This document shows positions 1 to 8,387 of a stretch of 64,000 bases of DNA, piece by piece. Source of the DNA: Cyclobacterium plantarum (GTDB lineage Bacteria > Bacteroidota > Bacteroidia > Cytophagales > Cyclobacteriaceae). The position numbers and the translations under genes are program-made. The stretch spans positions 167,227 through 231,226 of the forward strand of contig NZ_JAANYN010000001.1 of assembly GCF_011290685.1 (NCBI RefSeq), written 5' to 3'. Under the pieces are notes generated by a model. It saw only the letters and a program-made list of their open reading frames with translations, had not been told where the DNA came from and made no database searches. Position 1 is the first letter of the stretch; each line of letters begins with the position of its first letter.

Positions 1-1
1 C

Positions 2-1066
2 AAAGCTTTATCCAATATCAGTATTTTACAATTGATGCGAAAAGCTGGTACAGGGGTGGATGCTGTCTCCATTGAGGAGGTTAAAATTTGCCTGCATGCC
101 GGCTTCCTTCCCAGCGATATCATGTTTACACCCAATTGTGTGGATTTTGAGGAAATCAAAGCGGCAGTAGATCTGGGCGTGATGGTAAACGTGGACAATA
201 TACCCATGCTGGAACATTTTGGAACGGAATACGGAAATAGCGTACCTATCTGTATTCGGCTCAACCCGCATATTCTGGCTGGAGGCAATTCTAAAATTTC
301 GGTAGGACACATTGACAGTAAGTTTGGTATTTCAATTTTGCAACTAAAGCATGTACTTAAAATCGTACAGGCCTATGAGCTGAATGTAGTGGGTTTGCAT
401 GTACATACCGGTTCTGATATACTGGATGCAGAAGTCTTTTTAAAGGGCGCAGAAATCCTGTTTGATGCAGCAAGGGAATTTGCCCATCTGGAATTTTTAG
501 ATTTTGGTGGGGGATTTAAAGTTGGTTATAAGGAAGGTGATATCACCACAGACATAGCAGAGGTTGGCAAGAAGGTATCTCTGGCATTTAAAGAGTTTTG
601 TAAGGAATACGGGAAGGAACTCGAAATCTGGTTTGAGCCTGGTAAATTCCTGGTCAGCGAGTGTGGTTACCTCCTGGTAAAGGCCAATGTGGTAAAGCCT
701 ACTCCGGCCACCACTTTCGTAGGCGTGGATTCGGGATTGAATCACCTGCTGCGTCCCATGATGTACGATGCTTATCATGGAGTGGTGAATATTTCCAAAC
801 TGGATGGCCCTGAGCGGGTGTATACCATCGTGGGCTATATTTGTGAAACAGACACCATTGCTGCGGACCGAAAACTCAAAGAGGTAAAAGAAGGTGATAT
901 TCTGGCCATCAAAAATGCCGGCGCTTATGGCTACAGCATGGCCTCCAACTACAATTCAAGATTCAGACCGGCTGAGGTGCTGCTGCTCGACGGCAAAGAT
1001 CACCTGATACGGCGAAGGGAAAAGTTTGAAGACCTGCTCAGGAATCAGGAATCAATTAATCTGTAA
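2..1066 (+). CDS. lysA: Diaminopimelate decarboxylase, 5' end outside window
   Basis: PLP-dependent fold-type III decarboxylase that converts meso-diaminopimelate to L-lysine, the last step of lysine synthesis. The frame is open from base 2, so the N-terminus with the PLP-lysine motif lies upstream; the ATG at 32 is internal. Visible family motifs are HVHTGSD, the phosphate-binding glycine run FGGGF, EPGKFLVSE, RPMMYDAYH, the active-site Cys region GYICETDT, and the C-terminal YGYSMASNYNSRFRPAEV. The tyrosine and RPAEV block fits LysA better than ornithine or carboxynorspermidine decarboxylases. A strong terminator follows directly, so this is the end of its transcript. Confidence 0.9.
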   Translation, partial: KALSNISILQLMRKAGTGVDAVSIEEVKICLHAGFLPSDIMFTPNCVDFEEIKAAVDLGVMVNVDNIPMLEHFGTEYGNSVPICIRLNPHILAGGNSKISVGHIDSKFGISILQLKHVLKIVQAYELNVVGLHVHTGSDILDAEVFLKGAEILFDAAREFAHLEFLDFGGGFKVGYKEGDITTDIAEVGKKVSLAFKEFCKEYGKELEIWFEPGKFLVSECGYLLVKANVVKPTPATTFVGVDSGLNHLLRPMMYDAYHGVVNISKLDGPERVYTIVGYICETDTIAADRKLKEVKEGDILAIKNAGAYGYSMASNYNSRFRPAEVLLLDGKDHLIRRREKFEDLLRNQESINL

Positions 1067-1069
1067 AAC

Positions 1070-1099
1070 AAAAAAGGGCGAAAATTTTTCGCCTTTTTT
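1070..1099 (+). terminator. Intrinsic terminator after lysA
   Basis: A stem with arms AAAAAGGGCGAAAA and TTTTTCGCCTTTTTT (one G-T wobble, almost no loop) starts a few bases after the lysA stop codon and runs into a T tract. The A/T-flanked stem could also work in the reverse direction. Confidence 0.75.
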
Positions 1100-1467
1100 A
1101 TGGGCTACTTTTTGGTATTTAGTTCAAAATTTAAGGGAGAAAGTTCATTTTTGCATCCACCAAATAAAGGATGGTTTTTTACTATTAAATCACAAGAAAA
1201 TTATTTTTTTAAACAATTTGCAAATTCAAATTTTATTCTATTATTTATCAAAATAAAACATGTTTTAAGCATTTCATAAATATGTATTCTAATCGCATAA
1301 AATAATATTTCAAAAAGTCAATTGCAAAAAAAGTTTTATATAAAACAATAATTAGCGTTTAAAGTAAAAAAACCATCAATTTTTTGATTGGTAGATTTTG
1401 GTTTGGGTAGGCATTGCCCGAGAGGTGAGATAATAACAAATAATTTAACTTTCAACAAAGCGAAGAA
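1100..1467. other. AT-rich intergenic region
   Basis: About 370 bases of very AT-rich sequence without a convincing gene. A short imperfect hairpin (ACCATCAA / TTGATTGGT) lies near 1371-1392. The ORF across 1026-1256 runs through the terminator and has no protein-like composition. The promoter of the next gene must lie here, but I cannot place it confidently. Confidence 0.5.
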
Positions 1468-1707
1468 ATGATGGCGTCCAAAACAAAGGCAATCATGCAG
1501 ATCCATCTTGACCAAAAAGATGTAAGTATTATTGGGGAAGACCTGCTGGAGTATGCTGAAACATTAAGTGATGCGTTGGGAATGGATACCTTAAGCATCC
1601 AGCAAGAAATGAGATCCGGTGATCTGAATCACCTGATCATCACTTTCAATCACTATTTCAGTGACTACATTGAGCTACTTGATTCTGATCACAGGATGAG
1701 CTCCTGA
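1468..1707 (+). CDS. Small acidic protein of unknown function
   Basis: A 79-residue protein that I do not recognise. It has no signal peptide, no membrane segment and no cysteines. The composition is acidic, with predicted helix-rich stretches (EDLLEYAETLSDAL, IQQEMRSG) and a C-terminal aromatic patch (FNHYFSDYIELL). The start at 1468 (ATGATG) is preceded by an A-rich leader and no Shine-Dalgarno, as usual in this phylum. It lies 92 bases before the photolyase on the same strand and could share its transcript. Coding-like codon use supports a real gene; the function is open. Confidence 0.6.
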   Translation: MMASKTKAIMQIHLDQKDVSIIGEDLLEYAETLSDALGMDTLSIQQEMRSGDLNHLIITFNHYFSDYIELLDSDHRMSS

Positions 1708-1799
1708 TTTTTAGTAATTATCCAAATGCGCTAAAACCCAATTTTATGTAAACATTTGAGTAGAAACACTGCTTTATTGGTGAAACAATAAATGCAACT

Positions 1800-3329
1800 A
1801 TGGGAAAAACCTTAAGACTCATTTTAGGTGATCAGCTCAACCAGCAACACTCCTGGTTTGGAAAGAAGGAGGGGTCGGTGGTTTACCTGATGATGGAAAT
1901 AAGGCAGGAAACAGATTATGTACAACACCATATACAGAAAGTGTTGGCCTTTTTTCAATCCATGCGGATGTTTGCTCAATGGCTTGAAAAGGAGGGACAT
2001 CAGGTGATTTACCTGAGCATAGATCACAAAGAAAACCGGCAGGAGCTGGGGGAAAATATCCGTTTTTTAATCAAAAAGTATAATTTCAAACATTTTAATT
2101 ATATCCTCCCTGATGAATACAGGCTGGATACGCAACTCAGGAATATCTGTAAACAGCTGGAAATCGAAACCAAGAGTTACGATGCAGAACATTTTTTAAG
2201 CGACAGGCTAGCGGTAAAATCTTTCTTTTCGGGTAAAAAAACATTCCTGATGGAATCATTTTACCGGTCTATGCGTGAAAAATATAACATTTTGATGGAT
2301 GGCAAAAGGCCGGCGGAGGGGAAATGGAATTTTGATCATGAAAACAGGAACAAATTCCGGGAAGAGACCAAAATCCCCCCGCCACCCGTTTTTAATAGGG
2401 ACATTGGTCCTCTGTTAGAAACCATCAAAAAAGCAGGTATCAAAACCATTGGAGAGGTGGACCCTAAAAACTTTCAATGGCCCTGTAGCAGGGAAGAAGC
2501 CCTGGAATTGCTGGCGCATTTTTGCGATAAGGTATTGCCACATTTTGGCCGGTACCAGGATGCCATGCATTCCCAAAACCCATTCCTGTTCCACAGCAGG
2601 CTCAGTTTTGCTTTAAACAGCAAAATGCTGCATCCCCTGGAAGTGATCCAAAATGCTGCTGCCTGCCAAAAGCAGGCACCGGGAAAATATGGCATTGCCC
2701 AGGTCGAAGGCTTTATTCGTCAAATTCTGGGATGGAGGGAGTTTATGCGGGGAATCTATTGGGCAAAGATGCCGGATTATGCCCTCACGAATTTCTTTGG
2801 CCATAAGAGGGCCTTGCCCGCATTTTTCTGGGATGGAAATACCAAAATGAATTGCCTGCACCATGCCATCAAACAATCCCTGGATCATGCCTATGCCCAC
2901 CACATTCAGCGCCTGATGGTGACCGGAAATTTTGCCTTGCTGGCTGGTGTGGATCCGGATGAGGTGGATCAGTGGTACCTGGGAATTTATATTGATGCCA
3001 TCGAATGGGTTGAAATCACCAATACCCGTGGGATGAGCCAGTTTGCTGATGGAGGCATAGTGGGCACCAAGCCCTATGTATCTTCGGCCAACTATATCGA
3101 CAAAATGAGTGACTATTGTGGTAGCTGCCATTATTCGAAAACCAAAAAGACCGGTGATAAGGCCTGTCCCTTCAACAGTTTGTATTGGGCCTTTTACGAG
3201 CGAAATCGGGAAAAACTGCAAAATAACCCCCGCATCGGATTCGTGTACAATACGCTATCGAAAATGAAGCAAAAGGACGAAATCCTGGAGCAGGCGGAAA
3301 GGTATCTGGAAAAGTTGGATGAGCTTTAA
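1800..3329 (+). CDS. phrB: Iron-sulfur bacterial cryptochrome/(6-4) photolyase
   Basis: Flavoprotein of the FeS-BCP (prokaryotic (6-4) photolyase) family, expected to repair UV (6-4) photoproducts with light or to act as a photoreceptor. It is 509 residues long, normal for the family, with an N-terminal Rossmann antenna domain (LRLILGDQL at the start) and a C-terminal helical FAD domain. Four cysteines sit at 352, 440, 443 and 456 (MNCLHH; YCGSCHYSKTK...ACPF), spaced exactly as the 4Fe-4S ligands of Agrobacterium PhrB. The TNTRGMSQFADGG block lies in the FAD site. The start follows a short AT-rich gap. A second photolyase of another class is at 27645-28946, so the organism seems well equipped against sunlight damage. 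Confidence 0.9.
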   Translation: MGKTLRLILGDQLNQQHSWFGKKEGSVVYLMMEIRQETDYVQHHIQKVLAFFQSMRMFAQWLEKEGHQVIYLSIDHKENRQELGENIRFLIKKYNFKHFNYILPDEYRLDTQLRNICKQLEIETKSYDAEHFLSDRLAVKSFFSGKKTFLMESFYRSMREKYNILMDGKRPAEGKWNFDHENRNKFREETKIPPPPVFNRDIGPLLETIKKAGIKTIGEVDPKNFQWPCSREEALELLAHFCDKVLPHFGRYQDAMHSQNPFLFHSRLSFALNSKMLHPLEVIQNAAACQKQAPGKYGIAQVEGFIRQILGWREFMRGIYWAKMPDYALTNFFGHKRALPAFFWDGNTKMNCLHHAIKQSLDHAYAHHIQRLMVTGNFALLAGVDPDEVDQWYLGIYIDAIEWVEITNTRGMSQFADGGIVGTKPYVSSANYIDKMSDYCGSCHYSKTKKTGDKACPFNSLYWAFYERNREKLQNNPRIGFVYNTLSKMKQKDEILEQAERYLEKLDEL

Positions 3330-3882
3330 GGGTTTCTAAACTTATTTTTGGTTAAAAGTTTGAAACCATATAAGGAATATAAGAACATTTAAGGGGCCAT
3401 TCTACCGCCATCATTCAGTTTACAAACACAGAGGACCTGTGGTGTACCTTTTTGACAGGTCCAAGTGGTATTTTGGCGGGTTTTACTTGTTTATGATTGA
3501 GATGAAGTGGCCCACTTCACTCGGTACTAAGCATTTCAAAAGGATGGGTGGCTTCATAAAAATTTCCGGACTGGGTGTAGGTGCATCTACATCCCAGTTA
3601 TCCGATGAGTTACGTGAACGAGGCATTTGTAATGCCGGAAACCAAAAACCAGCCGTAAAATAAACGTTGTTTAAAACGTACACATTTAGCAATACAAGCG
3701 GCATTTTACAAGTTTTATCTCTTTATAACTCCGGAAATAACGAGGTGATTGGCATAGGCACCCGGTAGCATTTTATTTATCTGAGTTAATCCGTGTAATC
3801 TGTTCTGTAATTTTTTTTCGGTTTTTTAAACAAATAAATCTAAAAATAGTTTATATTAGGTGTTAATTAAACATTTAAAAAG
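3330..3882. other. Intergenic region with repeat-like hairpins
   Basis: About 550 bases with no convincing gene. It contains several small inverted repeats: AAGTGGCCCACTT near 3504-3516, a GGGTGTAG/CTACATCCC stem near 3571-3593, and GGCATTTGTAATGCC at 3622-3636. ORFs of 73-74 residues exist on both strands here, but neither resembles a protein I know and both run through the hairpins. Such GGCATT-type palindromes commonly form intergenic repeats in Bacteroidota, so this may be remnant REP-like DNA. That is inference. Confidence 0.4.
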
Positions 3883-4002
3883 ATGTATTGGAGTCTAGAT
3901 ACGTTTTTTCAGCAGAATCTAAGGCTGAATGAAAACGAAAAATTAAAATTGATAAAAACATATATCAAAAATTTAAAAAGTGAGAAACAAAAGAGGGGCT
4001 AA
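3883..4002 (+). CDS. Possible 39-residue small protein
   Basis: An ATG at 3883 opens a 39-codon frame that begins MYWSLDTFFQQNLRLNENEK and continues with a lysine-rich helical tail ending in KRG. It is preceded by an AT-rich leader (TTATATTAGG about 25 bases upstream could be part of a promoter), and its stop codon lies in the loop of a strong terminator at 3985-4020. A frame that closes exactly in a terminator, with its own leader, suggests a small transcript. It could equally be a small RNA whose frame is incidental. Confidence 0.35.
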   Translation: MYWSLDTFFQQNLRLNENEKLKLIKTYIKNLKSEKQKRG

Positions 4003-4020
4003 ATGCCCCTTTTTTGTTTC
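3985..4020. terminator. Bidirectional intrinsic terminator
   Basis: AACAAAAGAGGGGC and GCCCCTTTTTTGTT form a long stem around the loop TAAAT, flanked by A and T tracts on both sides. It separates the rightward small unit from the leftward siroheme/sulfite operon that ends at 4030, and should stop transcription from both directions. Confidence 0.8.
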
Positions 4021-4029
4021 TTTTTTTAT

Positions 4030-4605
4030 TTAATCTTTTTTGATCAATCCTTCTGTCAACTTATTCAGCGCCTCCACCTTGTATTCAAAGTCTCCTTTCA
4101 GGGTATCCCTGTACCTGTTGATGTTCTCCACCATTTCGTTGATGTCCTCCGGAATGGTTTCTTCCAGCAATTGCCTTAAACGTTTGGCAGTAGTTGGGCT
4201 TTTGCCATTGGTACTGATGGCAATTTTCACATTTCCCTTAGTCACGATGCCTCCCAAATAGAAGTCGCAATATTCAGGCGTATCTGCCACATTGACCAGC
4301 AAATACCTGCTCTTGGCATCCTGGTATATGGTCTTGTTGACCGCTTTGTCATCGGTAGCAGCAATCACCATGTGCTTGCGCTCCAGGTAGTCGGGGTGGT
4401 ATGCTGCCTGAACCAGCTGAATATTGGGGTTTTTCTCAGCTATATCCCTGATTTCATCGGATATTTCTATGGAAACGACGGTCACTTTGGCCTGAGGGCT
4501 TGACTTGAGCAGAAAGGTTAATTTTTCCAGGCCCACAAAACCTGCACCTACAAGTAAGGTTTCCAGCTGATGTACTTTCAGAAAGATCGGATACAATTCA
4601 TTCAT
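4030..4605 (-). CDS. Precorrin-2 dehydrogenase (siroheme synthase N-domain)
   Basis: Met8/CysG-N type enzyme, 191 residues, that oxidises precorrin-2 with NAD to sirohydrochlorin (and may insert iron) to give siroheme for the sulfite reductase upstream in the same operon. The Rossmann motif is VGAGFVGLEKLTFLL, slightly different from the usual GGGxVAxRK. It is followed by the family's VVIAATDD-like strand (MVIAATDDKAVN), VNVADTPEYCDFYLGGIV and ISTNGKSPTTAKRLRQ. The gene lies 4 bases after cobA and closes the operon at a bidirectional terminator. The methyltransferase half of CysG is a separate gene here. Confidence 0.88.
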   Translation of the reverse strand: MNELYPIFLKVHQLETLLVGAGFVGLEKLTFLLKSSPQAKVTVVSIEISDEIRDIAEKNPNIQLVQAAYHPDYLERKHMVIAATDDKAVNKTIYQDAKSRYLLVNVADTPEYCDFYLGGIVTKGNVKIAISTNGKSPTTAKRLRQLLEETIPEDINEMVENINRYRDTLKGDFEYKVEALNKLTEGLIKKD

Positions 4606-4609
4606 ACGT

Positions 4610-5389
4610 TCAGGAAATCATTTTGTGGTCGCACACCAGCTCTTCAAATATCGCTTTTAATTGGGGACTTTCCTTTACTACTTCACCAATAATAATTATG
4701 GCCGGAGCACCTATTTTGCTTTCTCTTGCTTTCTTTTGAATATTCGTGATGGTACCGGCTACCACCCTTTCCTCACGGGTAGTGCCCCTTTCTATGATGG
4801 CAATGGCTTTGTCGGACAGGCCCTCATCCTCATAAACACCTACAATTTCATCCAGCTTTCTGGTGCCCATCAATAATACCACCGTGGCTTTGGACCTGCT
4901 GGCCAATTTCAAATCATCCGATAAGGCTCCACTTGAAGTAGTACCGGTAATCACCCAGTAACTTTCCGAAACTCCTCTTTTGGTCACGGGAATTCCTGCA
5001 GATGCAGGCACCGCAACCGTAGATGATATGCCCGGCACTACATCCGTAGCAATTCCAAACTGCTGGATATAATCCAACTCCTCTGCCCCTCTTCCGAAAA
5101 CAAAAGGGTCTCCTCCTTTCAGCCGCACCACATGACCATATTTTTGGGCATAATACACGCATTGCTTATTGGTATCCTCCTGGGGATGTTGCCGGCTGCC
5201 ATGCCTTTTTCCTACAAAAACCTTGATGGCTTTATCCGGAGCATGGTTGAGCAGTGCCCTGTCAATCAGCGCATCATACAGTACCACATCGGCCTTGTTC
5301 AATGCGAGGACTCCCTTCAATGTTATTAATTCCGGGTCTCCCGGACCCGCACCTACCAATGTCACCCTTGGTCTGATCTCATTCATCAT
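4610..5389 (-). CDS. cobA: Uroporphyrinogen-III C-methyltransferase
   Basis: SAM-dependent SUMT (CobA / CysG C-domain), 259 residues, which methylates uroporphyrinogen III twice to precorrin-2, the first committed step to siroheme. Motifs in order: VGAGPGDPELITLKG at the N-terminus, YDALI, VRLKGGDPFVFGRGAEE, VPGISS, and GAPAIIIIGEVV at the end. Its start overlaps the sulfite reductase stop by 4 bases (ATGA), so the two are probably translationally coupled. A second Met follows the first, so the exact start is uncertain by one codon. In this context the product serves sulfite reduction and not cobalamin synthesis. Confidence 0.93.
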   Translation of the reverse strand: MMNEIRPRVTLVGAGPGDPELITLKGVLALNKADVVLYDALIDRALLNHAPDKAIKVFVGKRHGSRQHPQEDTNKQCVYYAQKYGHVVRLKGGDPFVFGRGAEELDYIQQFGIATDVVPGISSTVAVPASAGIPVTKRGVSESYWVITGTTSSGALSDDLKLASRSKATVVLLMGTRKLDEIVGVYEDEGLSDKAIAIIERGTTREERVVAGTITNIQKKARESKIGAPAIIIIGEVVKESPQLKAIFEELVCDHKMIS

Positions 5390-7488
5390 GCATGTACTTC
5401 TTTTGACCTGAATTCGCTGATCGCTTCAAATACCTTTTCTGCGGTTTTATAATATTCACCTGCAAATGATGCGGTAGGTGGATTTTGTTTGATTTGATAT
5501 ACCAGCTCTGAAAAGGTAGCACCCAGGTTGATTTTACCGCTCTCGATAAAATGGTTTTCGAATTCAGTGACGATATTGGCGTAGCTGTTGGTATTTACTC
5601 CCTCAGCCGTTAAGATGGCTTTGGCGGCATTCACCATCCCTGTGTAGGACTGGTAGATTCCGTCCGCCCATTTCTCTGCTTTCAGGCTATCTTCCGCATC
5701 AGCCAGCTTTTCCCGGGCTTCCAGTAGCAAGGTGGACACCAAATCGATCACTACACCGGCACATTCTCCTACGCCGATGGCTTTCACATAAGGTTCATCA
5801 TTGCCCCAATCTATGAAATCCGAATCCGTAATGTTATCGGTTCCGGCCAGTGGCTTGAGCATTTCGTAAAAATACATCTGCCCTTTCCTTTCGTAATAGA
5901 AGGCATAATTCTCCCCTTTTTCTGCCTGGGATTTATAATCATCCAATAACAACCTCAGGGCCTGAGGTCCTCTTTTGCTTGGGACTTTGATGACTTTATC
6001 GGCAAACCTGCCCTGCCCATCACCCATAGTAGCTCCGCCGAGCAGTACCTGTAGTGCTGGCAATACTGCCTTGCCCACCTTCATGGACATGCCCTGAAAT
6101 CCTATAGAGGCCATGTTGTGCTGCCCGCAGGCATTCATACATCCCGAGATCTTAATGGTAAGGTCCTTATCCAGTAAAAATTCCGGGTACTCATCGATGA
6201 TAAGCTTGCCCATCACGTCTGCTGCTCCGGTACTGCTGGCAATACCCAGGTTACAGGTATCAGTTCCAGGGCAAGCTGTGATATCCCCTATGGAATTGTA
6301 TCCGTAATCGGCCAGGCCGAGTTTTTTAAGTTCCTGATAGAAGTAGGGGATCAATTCTTCTTTTACGTCGCGAATCAAAAAGTTTTGCCTGAGCGTAAAC
6401 CGCAATTCATCATTCGCAAAATCTTTGATCAATTTTGCCAGTTGCCGTGCTTCTTTGGTATAGAAATCACCCAGATGAATTTTTACCCCTACAGCAAAAT
6501 AACCAGGCTGCTTTTGGGGCAACACATTAGTCAGTTTCCATCGCCTGTAATTTTCATCCGTGGGAACAGAGAAATCAGGCAGCGCCGGATCAGGCAATGA
6601 TTTTGATGCTTCAAAATCCGTTACATCTATCGGGTAGGATTGGTGCTGCAGGGCAGCTTGTTCTTCTTTAACCAATTGCAAGAATTCTTCCACTCCCAAT
6701 TTGGTGATAAGAAACTTCATCCGGGCTTTCATTCGCTTGGCCCTTTCACCATGGCGGTCAAATACACGAACTACCCCTTCAATAAAAGGAATCAACTGAT
6801 CGGTGGGTAGAAATTCATGCACCACATCTCCATGTCGGGGTTGAGAACCCAGGCCACCACCCAAAAGTACTTTAAAGCCCCTTTCTGCTGCAGCTCCTTC
6901 TCCTTTTACCTTGGCAATAAAACCCAGGTCATGCAGGTAGGAAAGTGCTGTATCTTCCTCACTGGAAGAAAAGCTGATCTTAAACTTTCTACCCATTTCC
7001 TGGGAAATGGGATTTCTGAGCATGTATCGGAAAGTAGCATCTGCATAAGGTGTAACGTCAAATGGCTCATGGGGATCAATTCCCGCAGTCTCTGAGGCGG
7101 TTACATTCCTTACGGTGTTCCCGCAAGCCTCGCGGATGGTGACCTCATCTTTTTCCAGTTCGGACCAAAGTTCGGGCGTCCTGTCCAGACTTACATAGTG
7201 GATCTGAATGTCCTGTCTGGTCGTAATGTGTAACCTTCCGGTAGAATACTTTTCAGAAACATCACAAATCCGACTTAACTGGGAGGATGTCACCCGGCCA
7301 AAAGGTAGTTTGATCCGGATCATCTGAACGCCTTCCTGCCGCTGTCCGTAGACCCCTCTGGCCAGACGCAGGCTCCTGAATTTTTCTTCATCTATTTTAC
7401 CGTTTCGAAAAAGGTCAATTTTGTTCGCCAATTCGACGATATCTTTTTCTACAACCGGGTTTTCTATCTCTGATCTGAAACTTTGCAT
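5386..7488 (-). CDS. Siroheme sulfite/nitrite reductase with C-terminal HEPN-like domain
   Basis: Ferredoxin-type siroheme/4Fe-4S reductase catalysing the six-electron reduction of sulfite to sulfide (nitrite is the alternative substrate). Residues 1-550 carry the two ferrodoxin-like/siroheme repeats: IKLPFGRVTSSQL, TTRQDIQIHYV, ACGNTVRNVTA. Cluster cysteines are C406, C412, C450 and C454 (ACPGTDTC...SGCMNACGQHN), the normal Cx5C...Cx3C arrangement. Residues about 585-695 add a helical HEPN-like domain (EKWADGIYQSYTGMVNAAKA) absent from classical CysI; no RxxxxH nuclease motif is seen in it. Location between cysH and the siroheme genes argues for sulfite as substrate. An A-rich leader element shared with cysH precedes the ATG. 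Confidence 0.9.
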   Translation of the reverse strand: MQSFRSEIENPVVEKDIVELANKIDLFRNGKIDEEKFRSLRLARGVYGQRQEGVQMIRIKLPFGRVTSSQLSRICDVSEKYSTGRLHITTRQDIQIHYVSLDRTPELWSELEKDEVTIREACGNTVRNVTASETAGIDPHEPFDVTPYADATFRYMLRNPISQEMGRKFKISFSSSEEDTALSYLHDLGFIAKVKGEGAAAERGFKVLLGGGLGSQPRHGDVVHEFLPTDQLIPFIEGVVRVFDRHGERAKRMKARMKFLITKLGVEEFLQLVKEEQAALQHQSYPIDVTDFEASKSLPDPALPDFSVPTDENYRRWKLTNVLPQKQPGYFAVGVKIHLGDFYTKEARQLAKLIKDFANDELRFTLRQNFLIRDVKEELIPYFYQELKKLGLADYGYNSIGDITACPGTDTCNLGIASSTGAADVMGKLIIDEYPEFLLDKDLTIKISGCMNACGQHNMASIGFQGMSMKVGKAVLPALQVLLGGATMGDGQGRFADKVIKVPSKRGPQALRLLLDDYKSQAEKGENYAFYYERKGQMYFYEMLKPLAGTDNITDSDFIDWGNDEPYVKAIGVGECAGVVIDLVSTLLLEAREKLADAEDSLKAEKWADGIYQSYTGMVNAAKAILTAEGVNTNSYANIVTEFENHFIESGKINLGATFSELVYQIKQNPPTASFAGEYYKTAEKVFEAISEFRSKEVHA

Positions 7489-7495
7489 GGTACTG

Positions 7496-7510
7496 ATTTT
7501 TCGGTTTTTT
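7496..7510 (-). promoter_or_regulatory. A-rich leader element before sulfite reductase
   Basis: On the minus strand AAAAAACCGAAAAAT lies 7 bases before the sulfite reductase ATG. The identical 15-mer precedes cysH at 8258-8272. It may be a translation-enhancing A-rich leader typical for a phylum that rarely uses Shine-Dalgarno sites, or a shared regulatory sequence. The function is inferred; the identity is seen. Confidence 0.4.
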
Positions 7511-7528
7511 TAACCTGTTTTCTGTTGA

Positions 7529-8254
7529 TTAGGATTTGTTGGCTACCTGTGGTTCTTGTTCATGAAGGCCACATTCTTTCTGGGAAGTTTCCCACCACCA
7601 TCTTCCGGCCCGGGGATCTTCACCGGGTTCAATCGCCCGGGTACAGGGAGCACAACCAATGCTGACGAATCCCTTGTCGTGCAGCGGATTATAGGGGATT
7701 TTATTATTATTTATATAGGAGCGCATTTCATCCATGGTCCAGTGCAGCAAGGGATTGTATTTCAGGATTTGGTTACCTTCATCCCATTCAAGCAGCTGCA
7801 TGTTTTCCCGGTTTGGGCTTTGTTCCGCCCGCAATCCGGTAATCCAGACACTATTCCCCTTCAAGGCACGCTTGAGTGGCTCCACTTTTCTTACGTAGCA
7901 GCATGACTTCCTGTTTTCTATGGAATGGTAAAACCCATTGATGCCATTTTTTGTGACCAGGTCCTGAACAGCCTGTGTCTCCGGATAATAAGGTTTGATG
8001 TCCACGCCATATTTGACAATGGTCCTGGCCAGCAGATCATAGGTCTCGTAGAATAAACGACCGGTATCCAAGGTGAAGATTTCAACTGGCAGGTTATTTC
8101 TGGCAATGATTTCCGTGATTACCTGATCCTCCTGTCCCAGTGAAGTGGAGAAACCCACCTTTCCGGGAAAAAGATCAGTCAGCAAACCCATGCCCTCCTT
8201 TATGGACAGGCTTTCCATTTTATGGGTCAACTCCTTAATTTTATTTGCTTCCAT
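7529..8254 (-). CDS. cysH: Adenylylsulfate (APS) reductase, CysH family
   Basis: Thioredoxin-dependent reductase that turns activated sulfate into sulfite. The 241-residue protein carries the PAPS-reductase core (VGFSTSLGQEDQV, ETFTLDTGRL-like strand EIFTLDTGRLFYETY) plus the paired cysteines CC (118-119) and CxxC (201, 204; SIGCAPCTR) that bind a 4Fe-4S cluster. That is the signature of the form using APS, so no APS kinase is needed. The catalytic Cys is in ECGLH near the C-terminus (C228). I prefer the ATG at 8254 over the TTG one codon upstream. Lies 40 bases before the sulfite reductase on the same strand; sulfurylase genes (cysDN) are not in the window. Confidence 0.92.
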   Translation of the reverse strand: MEANKIKELTHKMESLSIKEGMGLLTDLFPGKVGFSTSLGQEDQVITEIIARNNLPVEIFTLDTGRLFYETYDLLARTIVKYGVDIKPYYPETQAVQDLVTKNGINGFYHSIENRKSCCYVRKVEPLKRALKGNSVWITGLRAEQSPNRENMQLLEWDEGNQILKYNPLLHWTMDEMRSYINNNKIPYNPLHDKGFVSIGCAPCTRAIEPGEDPRAGRWWWETSQKECGLHEQEPQVANKS

Positions 8255-8257
8255 CAA

Positions 8258-8272
8258 ATTTTTCGGTTTTTT
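8258..8272 (-). promoter_or_regulatory. A-rich leader element before cysH
   Basis: The minus strand carries AAAAAACCGAAAAAT 3 bases before the cysH ATG, identical to the element in front of the sulfite reductase gene (7496-7510). The cysH promoter should lie in 8273-8387; a loose Bacteroidota -7 box (TATAATTTG on the minus strand near 8357-8365) is visible, but I do not consider it secure. Confidence 0.4.
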
Positions 8273-8387
8273 GATTTACAGAGGACCGTATCCCCTAAGC
8301 TATGACCAACCCTTTAATAAGTATACAGGGCTGCAAATACAAAAGTACATAAAACCTACAAATTATATAGAGTAAATGGAAAAAAAT

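Noticed and set aside
2613..3221. 202-residue minus-strand frame
   Set aside because: Lies fully antisense within the photolyase gene, with no recognisable motifs; shadow frame.
3439..3704. 73-74-residue frames on both strands
   Set aside because: Both lie across small palindromes in an intergenic region; neither resembles a known protein, and coding on both strands at once is unlikely.
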